A stretch of DNA of 44,789 nt from Nitrospirota bacterium (GCA_014859105.1 JACUUX010000018.1:1-44789), one strand, 5' to 3'. Numbered from the stretch's first letter, positions 25,634 through 35,455 are shown. Notes: generated by a model not told the origin, from the letters alone. Translations and numbers: made by a program.

Positions 25634-26538
25634 TGGGTTTTTTTACGAAGCTTAAAGAAGGTTTAACAAAAACGAGAAAAAACCTTGTTGAAAGGGTTGA
25701 ATCAATAATTACAGGCCGCAAAATCGATGAAAAAACATTAGAGGAACTCGAAGAGATACTTATAACATCCGATGTCGGAACTAAAGCAACATCAGAGATA
25801 ATCTCAGTCTTACGGGAAAAAGCAAAAAACGGAGCAATTTATAATACAGAATCTTTGAAGGATCTGCTTAAGACAAAAATGGTTACAATCCTTGGACATC
25901 CTCAACCAATTGTTGTAAACGGAAATAAACCATTTGTCATTTTGACTGTGGGTGTAAATGGGGTTGGTAAAACCACAACCATAGGAAAACTTGCAAACAG
26001 GTTTCGTTCTCAGGGATTATCTGTTATTCTTGCAGCAGGTGATACATTCAGGGCTGCTGGAATAGAGCAACTTGAAATCTGGGCAAAAAGGGCTGATTCC
26101 CAACTTCTCAAACATGAGAAAGGGTCTGACCCGGCAGCAGTCGCATTTGATGCCGTTGCTGCAGCAAAAAGTAAAGGCATAGATGTTGTTATTATAGATA
26201 CAGCGGGCAGACTTCATACTAAAAGCAACCTGATGGAAGAACTAAAAAAGGTGCGAAGGACAATAGAGAAAGTTATGCCGGATGCACCCCAGGAAACCCT
26301 TCTTGTAGTTGATGCAACTACAGGACAGAATGCAGTGAGACAGGCAGAACTTTTCAATGAGACAATCGGCGTAACCGGTATAGCACTGACAAAACTCGAT
26401 GGAACCGCAAAAGGCGGGATAGTATTTGCAATAAAAAAGGGGCTTGATATACCTGTTAAGCTCATCGGAGTGGGTGAGGGGATTGACGACCTCAGGGATT
26501 TTGATCCAAATGAGTTTGTAGAGGCGCTTTTTTCATAA
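25633..26538 (+). CDS. ftsY: Signal recognition particle receptor FtsY
   Basis: A 301-residue SRP-receptor GTPase consisting of the NG domain only; the long acidic A domain of E. coli FtsY is missing, as in many bacteria. Motifs: P-loop GVNGVGKTTTIGK, DTFRAAG, DTAGRLHT and TKLDGTAKGG. It docks SRP-ribosome complexes at the SecYEG translocon. The ATG at 25633 is chosen for its ideal GGAGGAAT site and the MGFFTKLKEGL start; it overlaps the pcm stop as TAATG. The last 47 bases overlap the convergent PBP1A gene. Confidence 0.96.
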   Translation: MGFFTKLKEGLTKTRKNLVERVESIITGRKIDEKTLEELEEILITSDVGTKATSEIISVLREKAKNGAIYNTESLKDLLKTKMVTILGHPQPIVVNGNKPFVILTVGVNGVGKTTTIGKLANRFRSQGLSVILAAGDTFRAAGIEQLEIWAKRADSQLLKHEKGSDPAAVAFDAVAAAKSKGIDVVIIDTAGRLHTKSNLMEELKKVRRTIEKVMPDAPQETLLVVDATTGQNAVRQAELFNETIGVTGIALTKLDGTAKGGIVFAIKKGLDIPVKLIGVGEGIDDLRDFDPNEFVEALFS

Positions 26539-28336
26539 ACTCAATCCAGATAGGGAGCGCAGCCCTCGAACCTGTTTCCCTCGAACCTATTGGCTTATTG
26601 TTATCCCTTCCAACCCATACACCAACAACAAGCCTTTCATCAAAACCTATAAACCACGCATCAATGTAGTCGTTAGTTGTACCTGTCTTTCCGTAAACAG
26701 GTCTTTTTAATTCCTTCGCCTTCCATGCAGTACCTTCCTCAACTACAGCTTTCAGCAGGACCTTCATTTCTTCTGTTTCTTCTTCAGATAAAAGTTGTTC
26801 TAAAACAGGCTTTGTCTCCTCCACAATTATACCGTCTCTGTTAAGTATTCTTTCGTGTAAAATCGGGTCAGGTCTGCAACCGGAAGCAAACGCTGAATAA
26901 GCAGAAACCATGTCTATTAAAGTTACATCGGAAGCTCCGATTGCGAGAGGCAAATACGGTTGCAGTTCACTTCTTATACCGAGTCTTTTTGATATGTCAA
27001 TAATATTGTCTACTCCGAGATTTGCAGCAAGTCTTACAGTTGCGGCATTAAGTGATTTTGCGAGAGCAGTTCTTAAAGTAACTTCACCATGATATTTTCC
27101 GTCATAGTTTCTGGGAGACCATGTCTGCCCGGGTCTTGCACCTCTAAAAAAGACAGGAGCATCAATTATTACGTCTCCTGGTCTCATTCCTTCCTTAATA
27201 GCTGCAATATACACAAAAGGTTTAAAGGCAGAACCAGGCTGCCTTAATGCCTGTATTGCCCTGTTGAACTGGGTTTCCCAGAAATCACGTCCTCCTACCA
27301 TCGCCTTAATATGACCGGTTCTGAAATCCATTGCTATTAGTGCTGCATCTACGCCGGGTTTTATCCTTCTTTCAATAGATTTTACCCCGTTTTCTACAGC
27401 TTCTTCGGCAATCTTCTGCATTCTAAAATCTAAGGTGGAATAAATTTTATATCCGGATATATATAATTCATTGCCATATTTTTCTTCGAGGTTCTGTCGC
27501 AGGGTTTCAATAAAATAAGGGGCTTCGTACTTTCTGAAATGAGGGGTCTTTGGCAAATGTGCCTTTTCGGCTTCTTTATATTGAGCTTCAGTTATAAATT
27601 TATGCTCTAACATCTTTTTAAAAACCACAGACCTTCTTTCCCTTAACTTTTCAGGGTTTTTAAAAGGAGAGTAAAATGAAGGAGCCTTAGGCAATGAAGC
27701 AAGAAGTCCTGCTTCTGCAATACTTAAATCTACTGTGGATTTGCCGAAGTATGTCTGAGCCGCCGCCTCTATGCCATATGCCCTTGTTCCGAAATATGCC
27801 TGATTAAGATACATTCCGAGTATTTCGTCTTTTGTGTAACGCTGTTCTATCCTTATAGACAGAGCGGCTTCTTTTATTTTTCTCTTTATACTTTTATCAG
27901 GTTTTAAAAAAAGCATCCTGGCAAGCTGTTGGGTGATTGTGCTTCCACCCTCAACAATTCCCCCCGCCTTGATATCTTGCCAGAGCGCCCTCGATATTCC
28001 TATAAAATCAATTCCGGGATGATAATAGAATCTGATGTCTTCAACTGTTATAAATGCCTTCTTTACATGGTCTGGAATATCATAGTAAGGAATATAAGTC
28101 CTCCTCTCAATATAAAGCTCTGCTATAATCTGTCCGTCGCTTGAATATACCTTTGAAGATTCTATCGGGGTATATTCTTCGAGAAGTTTAATATTCGGCA
28201 GATCTGAGACTGTCCAGTATACGATTCCCCCGATAAGACCTAAAAATGCAGAAAAAATCACCAACGCTATTGTTATTTTTGTGTATAACGATCTTTCTTT
28301 TGCTTCTCTGGTATCTTGATTAAAACCATTCATCAA
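26492..28336 (-). CDS. mrcA: Class A penicillin-binding protein (PBP1A-type)
   Basis: A 614-residue bifunctional enzyme: an N-terminal cytoplasmic tail, one membrane span (about 22-48), a GT51 glycosyltransferase domain (VEDIRFYYHPGID, GGSTITQQLARM) and a transpeptidase domain with SxxK in QPGSAFKP, SxN in SLNAAT and KTG in YGKTGTTND. It polymerises and cross-links peptidoglycan in the periplasm. It is shorter than E. coli PBP1A (about 850), lacking long insertions, as in many non-enteric phyla. Its 3' end overlaps the end of ftsY by 47 bases. Confidence 0.95.
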   Translation of the reverse strand: MMNGFNQDTREAKERSLYTKITIALVIFSAFLGLIGGIVYWTVSDLPNIKLLEEYTPIESSKVYSSDGQIIAELYIERRTYIPYYDIPDHVKKAFITVEDIRFYYHPGIDFIGISRALWQDIKAGGIVEGGSTITQQLARMLFLKPDKSIKRKIKEAALSIRIEQRYTKDEILGMYLNQAYFGTRAYGIEAAAQTYFGKSTVDLSIAEAGLLASLPKAPSFYSPFKNPEKLRERRSVVFKKMLEHKFITEAQYKEAEKAHLPKTPHFRKYEAPYFIETLRQNLEEKYGNELYISGYKIYSTLDFRMQKIAEEAVENGVKSIERRIKPGVDAALIAMDFRTGHIKAMVGGRDFWETQFNRAIQALRQPGSAFKPFVYIAAIKEGMRPGDVIIDAPVFFRGARPGQTWSPRNYDGKYHGEVTLRTALAKSLNAATVRLAANLGVDNIIDISKRLGIRSELQPYLPLAIGASDVTLIDMVSAYSAFASGCRPDPILHERILNRDGIIVEETKPVLEQLLSEEETEEMKVLLKAVVEEGTAWKAKELKRPVYGKTGTTNDYIDAWFIGFDERLVVGVWVGRDNNKPIGSRETGSRAALPIWIEFMKKAPLQTHLDQNP

Positions 28337-28368
28337 TTAATTATAACTTAAATCCAGTGATAAACAGG

Positions 28369-28450
28369 TGTCATTCCGAGCGGAGTGAGGAATCTTGTCG
28401 TTCGAGAAAAGATTGCCACGTCCCGAAAGCATTCGGGACTCGCAATGACA
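28369..28450. repeat. GTCATTCC-class palindromic repeat
   Basis: An 82-base element opening TGTCATTCCGAGCGGAGTGA and closing CGGGACTCGCAATGACA, with an inner stem TCCCGAAAGCATTCGGGA. It lies in the 161-base gap between the hydrogenase protease gene and the PBP1A gene, both on the minus strand, with PBP1A downstream. It may act as an intergenic stabiliser or terminator. Confidence 0.7.
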
Positions 28451-28497
28451 AACATAGTAAGGGATTACGCAGCTTATCGCTGGATTCGGGTTAATAT

Positions 28498-29025
28498 TTA
28501 GTGAGGACCATCAGGATTAATCTTTATCTCTTCCTTGATTAATTCAATAATCCTCGGAACCTTTGATCGAATTTCGGGGGAAAGCTCCATGCTCATTTCG
28601 ATAGATTTCGGTTCAATGCCTATAACAGTCGTACGTGGTGTTTTTCCGATCAAGCCTGACAAATGCATTACTTCTAAGATACCGATTTGATGGACGGATG
28701 TCTTAAAGCCAGATGAAACGTTTTTTACCTCATCAATATCGAATCGATAGATGGAGCCTGGAGCAGCGTCTCCTTTGACTGCATCAATAACTATCAAACG
28801 GTCTGCCTCTGTAATAATGTCAATAAGACGAAATCCATCGGTTCCACCTTCGACAACCGAAACTTCCTCGGGTAAATCCATTTTCATCAGCTCATGTGCT
28901 ACATGAACTCCTACACCTTCATCGGATAGTAAAAGATTACCTATTCCAAGAATAATAATTTTCCGGGGGGAGATATCCCCTCCCCCCTTTGTGTGCGATG
29001 CAGAAGTTTCAACAGGTTCACTCAT
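28498..29025 (-). CDS. [NiFe] hydrogenase maturation protease (HyaD/HybD type, M52)
   Basis: A 175-residue endopeptidase with the M52 signature GIGNLLLSDEGVGVH. Predicted nickel-sensing ligands are E36, D81 in VIDAVKG and H112 in SVHQIG. It cuts the C-terminal 15-residue extension of the hydrogenase large subunit after nickel insertion, in the cytoplasm before Tat export. Its first four bases overlap the end of the large-subunit gene (ATGA), so the two are translationally coupled. The N-terminus has about 20 extra polar residues before the core. Confidence 0.95.
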   Translation of the reverse strand: MSEPVETSASHTKGGGDISPRKIIILGIGNLLLSDEGVGVHVAHELMKMDLPEEVSVVEGGTDGFRLIDIITEADRLIVIDAVKGDAAPGSIYRFDIDEVKNVSSGFKTSVHQIGILEVMHLSGLIGKTPRTTVIGIEPKSIEMSMELSPEIRSKVPRIIELIKEEIKINPDGPH

Positions 29026-30602
29026 TCTATTATGAACTTCCGGATTTCGTTTGTGTGCGGATCAATAATATGAACAGCACAGGCAAGACACGGGTCAAAG
29101 GAACGGATTATCCTGACTATATTTATAGGATTTTCTGGATCAGGAACCGGCGCACCAACAAGGGCTTCCTCATATGGTCCACGAATCCCTTTTTCGCAGC
29201 GTGGCGAAGCATTCCATGTAGAAGGTACGACTGCTTGATAGTTCGCGATCTTTTTATCCTTGATCCTGACCCAGTGACCTAAAGCACCCCTTGGTGCTTC
29301 ATTAAATCCAGCACCCTCACCTCTGTCTGGTGGATCCCAGTGTTCAGTATCATGAATCTTAAACCCCGGTTTGGTCATTTCTGTAAGAAGTTGATCCAAC
29401 CACACATAACAGGCATCCACTATGAGTTTTGTTTCGATTGCCCTGGCTGCATGACGTGCTACCGCACCGGGTTTTGCCCCTTTCTTGACCAGGTCAAGGA
29501 GAGTGGTATTTTTTGCAACGAGCATCCTTGCTAATGGTCCAGCCTCCAAAGGCACTCCATGTTTAGGAGGACCTGCATCGTAACGGGGAGCCTTGATAAA
29601 GGTATAAGCACCCTTTTTCTCAAGATCGAATTCCGTTGAACCGGAATATGGATGTGCTGGAGAGTGTTCCTTGTACCAGGTATATTTTACCGATTCCGTA
29701 ATCTTCGTTGAATCGACCGGATCAACTTTTATATTTGCAGGATCTAACCCGATGATGACTCCAGCCGGGAAGACGAGGTCTTTCCATGCAGGGTCCTTTG
29801 CAAAATCACCATAGGAAAGATAATTATAATGGCCACCGCCTACCCCCATCGTTGCCAACTTCCACAAAGGACCGGTTCCGAAGGCAAGGACATCGGGTAT
29901 ATAAACTTCTTCAACAAATCTCTTCTGTTCATCAAGCATGGTGCGAAAACGAAATACCTGATTAATATCAGGGTATGATGTAACGCCTCCAACAACGATA
30001 TTCTGGTAATGAGGAGTTCGTCCTCCCCAGATAGCTCCCATATTTCTGGCCTTTGCATTCATTTTCAAGGCGTCGATATAATGTTTAACTGCCATGGTGA
30101 CTAATTCAGGGTCTTTCACGTTGAATTCATCCGGTTCATAACGAGGCGTAAGAGGAAATGTATCATTGGACTTAACCAGCCCAACTATCTTATCCCTGAC
30201 AGCAAGCAGGTCTTTATCTTCCCCCTTATAATTGGCAATAGCCATAATATCAATGTAATCCAGAGCGCTGAGTTGATAAAAATGTATTAGGTGGTCGTAA
30301 ATATACTGTGCACCCATAACTAAATTTCTGATTAAGTTTCCTCCCCATGGAACTTTAGCACCAAAAGCAACGTCAAGTGCACGTGAAGAAGCAAGCTGGT
30401 GAACACTGTAACAGACACCGCAGATGCGGCTTGTTACGTATGGAGCGTCCCTCGGGTCTTTTCCAGTGAGTAATGTCTCGAAAGCGCGGGCCATAGTACC
30501 GCTGCTCCATGCATCTTTTACCTTGCCGTCTTCTATTTCCACTTCTATCGTCAGGTGGCCTTCAATCCTGGTAACGGGATGAATAGTAATTTTTTTTGCC
30601 AT
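29022..30602 (-). CDS. [NiFe] hydrogenase large subunit (group 1, periplasmic)
   Basis: A 526-residue large subunit. The nickel-iron site cysteines are C61 and C64 in SRICGVC and C505 and C508 in DPCLACAVH. The latter is followed by a 15-residue C-terminal extension (after H511) to be removed by the adjacent protease. It carries out H2 oxidation. It lies between the small subunit (15-base gap upstream) and the protease gene. All active-site cysteines are present; there is no selenocysteine codon at the position used by [NiFeSe] enzymes. Confidence 0.96.
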   Translation of the reverse strand: MAKKITIHPVTRIEGHLTIEVEIEDGKVKDAWSSGTMARAFETLLTGKDPRDAPYVTSRICGVCYSVHQLASSRALDVAFGAKVPWGGNLIRNLVMGAQYIYDHLIHFYQLSALDYIDIMAIANYKGEDKDLLAVRDKIVGLVKSNDTFPLTPRYEPDEFNVKDPELVTMAVKHYIDALKMNAKARNMGAIWGGRTPHYQNIVVGGVTSYPDINQVFRFRTMLDEQKRFVEEVYIPDVLAFGTGPLWKLATMGVGGGHYNYLSYGDFAKDPAWKDLVFPAGVIIGLDPANIKVDPVDSTKITESVKYTWYKEHSPAHPYSGSTEFDLEKKGAYTFIKAPRYDAGPPKHGVPLEAGPLARMLVAKNTTLLDLVKKGAKPGAVARHAARAIETKLIVDACYVWLDQLLTEMTKPGFKIHDTEHWDPPDRGEGAGFNEAPRGALGHWVRIKDKKIANYQAVVPSTWNASPRCEKGIRGPYEEALVGAPVPDPENPINIVRIIRSFDPCLACAVHIIDPHTNEIRKFIIE

Positions 30603-30617
30603 GTATTCTCACCTCCC

Positions 30618-31640
30618 TTAGCTCTTTTCCTGTTTGAAAATTCCGGCCTCTCTCATCGCCCATATCTTTTTGGAAGTCTCGCTATCAGCGGTGTAGAGAG
30701 GCGACACTTTATCATAAAAGAGAGGGTCACCGCAAGCCTGACATAACCCGCCGCAATCGAGGCAGAAATTGATACCGTCATTCCATCTCCGGATCGAACA
30801 ATCGACATAGGCCATAGGACCTTTACAGCCCTTCTGGAACAGGCACCAGTCTTTCTGTTTCGGGTCGTTCCAGTCTGTCAAAAACTCCCCTGCATCAAAA
30901 TGTCCCCTTCGCCTGCAGTCATCATGCAGCAGCCGTTTGTCTCCGAAGTACATCGCAGGACGACCTTTTGCATCGAGTTCAGGTACTTTTCCGGTGACAA
31001 TAACATAGAGAATGGTTCCGACAAGGTGGTCAGGATGAACCGGGCATGTAGAAATATTGACCGCTGTCTTATTAATTCCAGCACGTTTAAGTGCGTCATT
31101 AACTGATATGCCTTTTGTTGGACCTGCTCTCGGAATACCACCGTAGGCAGAACAGGCCCCCACGGCAAGGATGGCTGCTGCCTCCTTTGCTATTTGCTCA
31201 AAGACCTTTCTGCCGGGTTCTTTGCCGTGCATCCAGTAACGGTCATCAGATGCGGGAATCGATCCTTCAAATATAAAGATATAACCGCCTTCTTTGATGG
31301 TGTCATGGAGCACCCTTTCTGATAGATCCCCTGCGGCTGCCATAACCGACATATGATACCTGAGGGATATTTTGTCCAGAACAATAGCAGCAGCTGGTGG
31401 ATTGAGGCTTTGAGCAAAGGAAATAGTGCATCCTGTACATGCTTGACCCGCAAACCAGATTACGGGAGGTTTTTTAGAAGCAGTCTGTAATGCATGGGCA
31501 ACTTTGGTAGTGAATTCAAATTCAGAAATGCCTAAAATTGCTGCTGTAGCGGTACAATATTTAAGGAAGTCCCTTCTACTCAGTCCGCGTATTTCAAGTT
31601 CATCAAGGAATCTTTTACTTAATATGTCCCCCTTTCCCAT
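30618..31640 (-). CDS. [NiFe] hydrogenase small subunit with Tat signal
   Basis: A 340-residue iron-sulfur subunit. A twin-arginine leader, LSRRDFLKYC (about residues 19-28), directs export of the folded heterodimer. Proximal cluster ligands appear in GQACTGC, GACSAYGG and STCPVHPDH. The distal and medial cluster ligands lie in the C-terminal third (CLFQKGCKGP, FCLDCGGLCQACGD). There is no C-terminal membrane anchor helix and no cytochrome b gene downstream, so it resembles soluble periplasmic (Desulfovibrio-type, group 1) enzymes that reduce cytochrome c. A strong ribosome site (AAGGAGGTAAAATT) precedes the ATG. Confidence 0.95.
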   Translation of the reverse strand: MGKGDILSKRFLDELEIRGLSRRDFLKYCTATAAILGISEFEFTTKVAHALQTASKKPPVIWFAGQACTGCTISFAQSLNPPAAAIVLDKISLRYHMSVMAAAGDLSERVLHDTIKEGGYIFIFEGSIPASDDRYWMHGKEPGRKVFEQIAKEAAAILAVGACSAYGGIPRAGPTKGISVNDALKRAGINKTAVNISTCPVHPDHLVGTILYVIVTGKVPELDAKGRPAMYFGDKRLLHDDCRRRGHFDAGEFLTDWNDPKQKDWCLFQKGCKGPMAYVDCSIRRWNDGINFCLDCGGLCQACGDPLFYDKVSPLYTADSETSKKIWAMREAGIFKQEKS

Positions 31641-31758
31641 AATTTTACCTCCTTTTGATTCCTCGCTAATTAAGGTCTCTTATATATTCAAAATCTATCT
31701 GATATAAATTATCACCTCCTTAAAATCCCTCCATAATTTGTAAAGATTCATTTAAGGG

Positions 31759-31819
31759 TTTATCAGGATTATCAATAATCCTACTTACTAGTAATCCTGA
31801 TAAATAAAAGTTTTGTCAA
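31759..31819 (-). promoter_or_regulatory. Hydrogenase upstream region: -35 element and operator-like inverted repeat
   Basis: On the minus strand a perfect TTGACA lies at 31819-31814; the hexamer 17 bases on (GATTAC) is a poor -10. Overlapping this is a perfect 13-bp inverted repeat, TTTATCAGGATTA (31759-31771) with TAATCCTGATAAA (31792-31804), and an extra TAATCCT half-site at 31776-31782. This looks like a regulated promoter with three half-sites. It could also be a terminator for aroE, though no U-tract follows. Otherwise the 280-base gap holds only AT-rich sequence. Confidence 0.45.
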
Positions 31820-31920
31820 GTTTTTTTATCTCTATCTAATTAAAACCACGGGATAACTCTTTGATTTAATTGAGGTTTCTTGTTGAAGTAGCTTGTCTTA
31901 AGGGAGTTTTTGACCTTTAT

Positions 31921-32742
31921 TTATTCTTTTCTTAAAGCCTTACGCATTACTTCTACATCCGGTCTTTTTCCTGTCCACAATTCAAAAGCAAGAGCACCCT
32001 GCCATAGAAGCATTCCCGTGCCATCAACAGTGAGACATCCTTTTTTCGAGGCTTCTTTAAGCAGCCTTGTTTTTTTATAAATAAGATCGCAAACAATCTG
32101 ACCTTCTTTAAGAAGAGATGTGTCAAATGGCAAGGGGTCTTCTTCTTTTAAACCAAGAGGTGTAGCATTTATTATAATGTGGAAACCATCGATTACATAA
32201 AGATCTTCAATAACCGCTATATTGTTCCTCCCGGATGCTTTTAAATCATTCACAAGCCTGTCCATTTTTTCTTTAGTTCGACCGATTATATATAGAGCTT
32301 TTGCCTCTTGACTCAAGTAATAGCTTATTGCCCTTGAAGCACCACCAGCACCTGTTATCAGTATATTCTTACCTTTGACAGAAATCCCGCTTTCTGCAAG
32401 AGACTGCATAAACCCCCGTCCATCCGTGTTGTATCCTGTAAGCTTTCCGGCTGAATTTACTATGGTATTTACAGCACCCATAAAAGAGGCTTCTTCACTG
32501 ATTCTATCGAGTAAGGGGATTACTTTTTCTTTATGCGGAATGGTAATATTTACTCCGGGGAGATTCAAAGCCTTTACAGCTTTTACAGCATCTTCAAGAT
32601 AATCAGGATGTACAAGAAACGGCACATAACAGTAATTAAGGTTAAGTGCTTTAAATGCTGCATTGTGCATGGCAGGTGATAAAGTATGTTCTACGGGATA
32701 ACCAAAAATCCCTGTAATCTTTGTCTTCCCGTCTATGTTCAT
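31921..32742 (-). CDS. aroE: Shikimate dehydrogenase
   Basis: A 273-residue AroE. The substrate site is GYPVEHTLSPAMHNAAF, with catalytic lysine in NITIPHKEKV and NTDG in GYNTDGRGFMQSL. The NADP-binding loop is ITGAGGASRAISYYL. It reduces 3-dehydroshikimate in the aromatic amino-acid pathway. The gene follows rlpA by 17 bases and is last in the run that precedes the hydrogenase promoter. Length and motifs are ordinary. Confidence 0.96.
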   Translation of the reverse strand: MNIDGKTKITGIFGYPVEHTLSPAMHNAAFKALNLNYCYVPFLVHPDYLEDAVKAVKALNLPGVNITIPHKEKVIPLLDRISEEASFMGAVNTIVNSAGKLTGYNTDGRGFMQSLAESGISVKGKNILITGAGGASRAISYYLSQEAKALYIIGRTKEKMDRLVNDLKASGRNNIAVIEDLYVIDGFHIIINATPLGLKEEDPLPFDTSLLKEGQIVCDLIYKKTRLLKEASKKGCLTVDGTGMLLWQGALAFELWTGKRPDVEVMRKALRKE

Positions 32743-32759
32743 ATTAACCTCTTATCGTT

Positions 32760-33422
32760 TTAAATTTTTTCTTCATACCCGGTTACAAAAACGCTATATC
32801 CTTCATCCGCAAGTGTCTTTGCAAGCCTGCACACATCATCTCTCATATAATACTTGCCAATTCTTACACGATAATAAATATTGCCGTAAATTTCTGCCTC
32901 TGTGATATAAACGCCTCCGTAGTTCAATTCAAGCGATTTTTTAAGCCGCGCTGCATTTGAAAGGTCTCTAAAAGATCCTACCTGAACCGTAAATGGACCT
33001 GTATCGGAAAGATATTTTACTTCTCTGATATATGAAGTATCCTTTCCAAGGTATTCGACTTTTACCCTGCCAACACCGAGCCCCATCAGTCCAATCTCTT
33101 TTGCAACTGCATAAGACAGGTCAATATCTCTTCCGGATACAAATGGGCCTCTATCATTCACCGTACAGTAGGCTTTTTTGTTGTTTGAGGGATTTGTAAC
33201 TCTTAATTTTGTCCCGAATGGATATTTCCTGTGAGCACATGTCATTGCATACATATCGAAAATTTCTCCTGATGCTGTCGGCTTACCATGAAAATCATGT
33301 CCATACCAGGAGGCAATTACATGATCAATGTCCGGATATGTTTCGTATTTGATCGCGGCACAGGAGGCAATAAAGAAAAGAATACCGATAACTAAAAAAT
33401 AATGTAATACGAGTTTAGCCAA
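32760..33422 (-). CDS. rlpA: RlpA-like septal lytic transglycosylase lipoprotein with SPOR domain
   Basis: A 220-residue lipoprotein: lipobox IASC with acylated C21, a double-psi beta-barrel (IASWYGHDFHGKPTASGEIFD, with the catalytic region TVNDRGPFVSGRDIDLSYAVA) and a C-terminal SPOR domain (PFTVQVGSFRDLSNAARLKKSL). RlpA cuts denuded glycan strands, and its SPOR domain binds them at the division septum. It lies at the outer membrane of Gram-negative cells. A 69-base gap separates it from hslU upstream. Confidence 0.93.
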   Translation of the reverse strand: MAKLVLHYFLVIGILFFIASCAAIKYETYPDIDHVIASWYGHDFHGKPTASGEIFDMYAMTCAHRKYPFGTKLRVTNPSNNKKAYCTVNDRGPFVSGRDIDLSYAVAKEIGLMGLGVGRVKVEYLGKDTSYIREVKYLSDTGPFTVQVGSFRDLSNAARLKKSLELNYGGVYITEAEIYGNIYYRVRIGKYYMRDDVCRLAKTLADEGYSVFVTGYEEKI

Positions 33423-33491
33423 ATTAATGATTTTCTTAAATCTTATACATTATATCGAGTTTTAAGAAACGGAATTTTGTAATTTACATTA

Positions 33492-34832
33492 CTATAAGAT
33501 ATATCTACTCAGATCCTCATCTTTTACAATCTCACTGAGCTTTTCATGGACATATTTTTTGTCTATCACAAGTTTCCCGTTCTTTTTCTCAGGTGCCTCA
33601 AATGATATATCTTCAAGAAGCTTTTCAAGGACAGTATGCAGTCTTCTTGCACCTATATTTTCTGTCTTTTCATTAACATGAGCTGCTATATCAGCAATCT
33701 CTACGATGGAATCTTTTGTAAATTCTACATTAACGTCTTCGGTAAAAAGCAGGGCGGTATATTGTTTTATCAATGCATTATAAGGCTCTGTCAATATTCT
33801 CACAAAATCTTCCTTTCCGAGCGAATCGAGTTCAACTCTTATCGGAAATCTTCCCTGAAGTTCCGGAATCAAATCAGATGGCTTGCTCATATGAAATGCT
33901 CCGGCAGCTATAAAAAGAATGTGATCTGTTCTTACAGGCCCGTATTTTGTTGTAACAGTGGTTCCTTCGACTATAGGCAGCAGGTCTCTTTGCACCCCCT
34001 CGCGTGAAACGTCAGGGCCATGTGAGTAACCCCTGCTTGCAATCTTATCAATCTCATCAACAAATACAATTCCTGATTGCTCAACCCTTTTGATCGCTTC
34101 CCTTGTTACTTTATCCATGTCAATAAGTTTATTTGCTTCTTCCTGATGCATGATACTTAATGCCTCTGGTATCTTTACTTTCTTTCTCTTAGACTTTTCA
34201 GGCAGAAAACTTCCGAGCATTTCTTTAAGGTTGATTTCAAGGTCTTCAAGACCTACATTCGAAACAACACCAAAAGGTATTATTTTCTCCTTTACCTCGA
34301 TATCTACATATCTGTTATCAAGTTTACCTTCTCTGAGTTGTGCCCTGAGCCTCTCTCTGGTTTCCTTGTGCTTTTCCCTTTCCTCATCTTCAAGCCCTAC
34401 CCCCCTTGCTGTTCTCGGCTGTGGAAGAAGTAAATCAAGAATATGTTCTTCTGCAAGTACCTTTGCTTTTTCCTGGACTTTTTCCACATGTTCTGACTTA
34501 ACCATGTTTATAGATATCTCGGTCAGATCACGTATCATTGATTCCACGTCCCTGCCAATATAACCCACTTCTGTGAACTTTGAAGCCTCAACCTTTACAA
34601 ATGGCGCACTTGCGAGCCTTGAAAGCCTCCTTGCTATTTCTGTCTTGCCAACACCTGTAGGTCCGATCATAATTATGTTCTTTGGCAATACTTCGTCTCT
34701 TAATTCAGGAGAAAGCCTCTGTCTTCTCCATCTGTTTCTCATCGCTATAGCAACTGCCTTCTTTGCTTTATGCTGGCCTATTATATACTTGTCGAGTTCT
34801 TCTACTATCCTTCTTGGCGTAATGTTATTCAT
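33492..34832 (-). CDS. hslU: ATP-dependent protease ATPase subunit HslU (ClpY)
   Basis: A 446-residue AAA+ unfoldase. Walker A is [10 protein letters not shown] and Walker B is [10 protein letters not shown]. The I-domain lies between (roughly residues 105-235), with the GYVGRDVES-type pore loop present as GYIGRDVES. The C-terminus ends DLSRYIL, the tail that inserts into HslV. It unfolds substrates for the HslV peptidase. Start overlaps the end of hslV by eight bases, the usual hslVU arrangement. Confidence 0.97.
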   Translation of the reverse strand: MNNITPRRIVEELDKYIIGQHKAKKAVAIAMRNRWRRQRLSPELRDEVLPKNIIMIGPTGVGKTEIARRLSRLASAPFVKVEASKFTEVGYIGRDVESMIRDLTEISINMVKSEHVEKVQEKAKVLAEEHILDLLLPQPRTARGVGLEDEEREKHKETRERLRAQLREGKLDNRYVDIEVKEKIIPFGVVSNVGLEDLEINLKEMLGSFLPEKSKRKKVKIPEALSIMHQEEANKLIDMDKVTREAIKRVEQSGIVFVDEIDKIASRGYSHGPDVSREGVQRDLLPIVEGTTVTTKYGPVRTDHILFIAAGAFHMSKPSDLIPELQGRFPIRVELDSLGKEDFVRILTEPYNALIKQYTALLFTEDVNVEFTKDSIVEIADIAAHVNEKTENIGARRLHTVLEKLLEDISFEAPEKKNGKLVIDKKYVHEKLSEIVKDEDLSRYIL

Positions 34833-35358
34833 CTAACTCCTCTACATTTATATTTTCATTAGTGTATATACATATATCTGATGCAATCTTCATTGCTCTT
34901 TCAACTATATCTCTCGCTGAAAGATTTGTATTTTCGAATAATGCCCTCGCTGCAGCCTGTGCAAAAGGACCTCCTGAACCGATAGCTGCAACTCCTCCCT
35001 CGGGTTCTATGACATCCCCGGTACCTGATATTATGAAAGTATGCTCATTATCAGCAATTATTAAAAGTGCCTCGAGCCTTCTCAATATCTTATCCGTACG
35101 CCAGTCTTTCGCAAGTTCAACAGCAGCCCTTGTGAGATTACCCCTGTAAGATTCGAGTTTACCTTCAAACTTTTCAAATAATGTAAGGGCATCAGCTGTT
35201 GCTCCTGAAAAACCTGTGAGGACTCTGTCCCCATACATACTTCTGATTTTTCTGGCATTATGTTTCAAAACCGTATTACCGATTGTAACCTGTCCATCAC
35301 CTGCTATAGCAACTTTTCCGTCCCGCCTGACACACAATATCGTAGTTCCTTTAAACAT
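34825..35358 (-). CDS. hslV: ATP-dependent protease peptidase subunit HslV
   Basis: A 177-residue threonine peptidase related to proteasome beta subunits. It begins with a short propeptide MFKG before the nucleophile Thr5 of [19 protein letters not shown]; self-cleavage would expose it. G-rich loop [14 protein letters not shown] and [14 protein letters not shown] follow. It forms the double-ring chamber of the HslUV protease. Upstream lies xerC, a common gene order (xerC-hslV-hslU). Confidence 0.97.
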   Translation of the reverse strand: MFKGTTILCVRRDGKVAIAGDGQVTIGNTVLKHNARKIRSMYGDRVLTGFSGATADALTLFEKFEGKLESYRGNLTRAAVELAKDWRTDKILRRLEALLIIADNEHTFIISGTGDVIEPEGGVAAIGSGGPFAQAAARALFENTNLSARDIVERAMKIASDICIYTNENINVEELDE

Positions 35359-35381
35359 AATCTCTCACCTATAATCCCCCC

Positions 35382-35419
35382 TTCCCCATCTGCTAAAAGG
35401 GGGCAAGCGGGGAGTATTT
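35382..35419. repeat. C-run/G-run hairpin between xerC and hslV
   Basis: The 97-base gap holds a C-rich run (CCCCCCTTCCCC) pairing with a following GGGGGCAAGCGGGG. It resembles the CCCCCTTTACTAAGGGGG stem inside the MITE-like element. It may be a decayed member of that family or a weak intercistronic hairpin. Confidence 0.4.
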
Positions 35420-35455
35420 TCACTATCTCTTGTATCGCAATGCAACATTGTTGTT

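Noticed and set aside
29022-30602. Possible [NiFeSe] hydrogenase
   Set aside because: Both C-terminal site codons are cysteine (DPCLACAVH) and there is no in-frame UGA.
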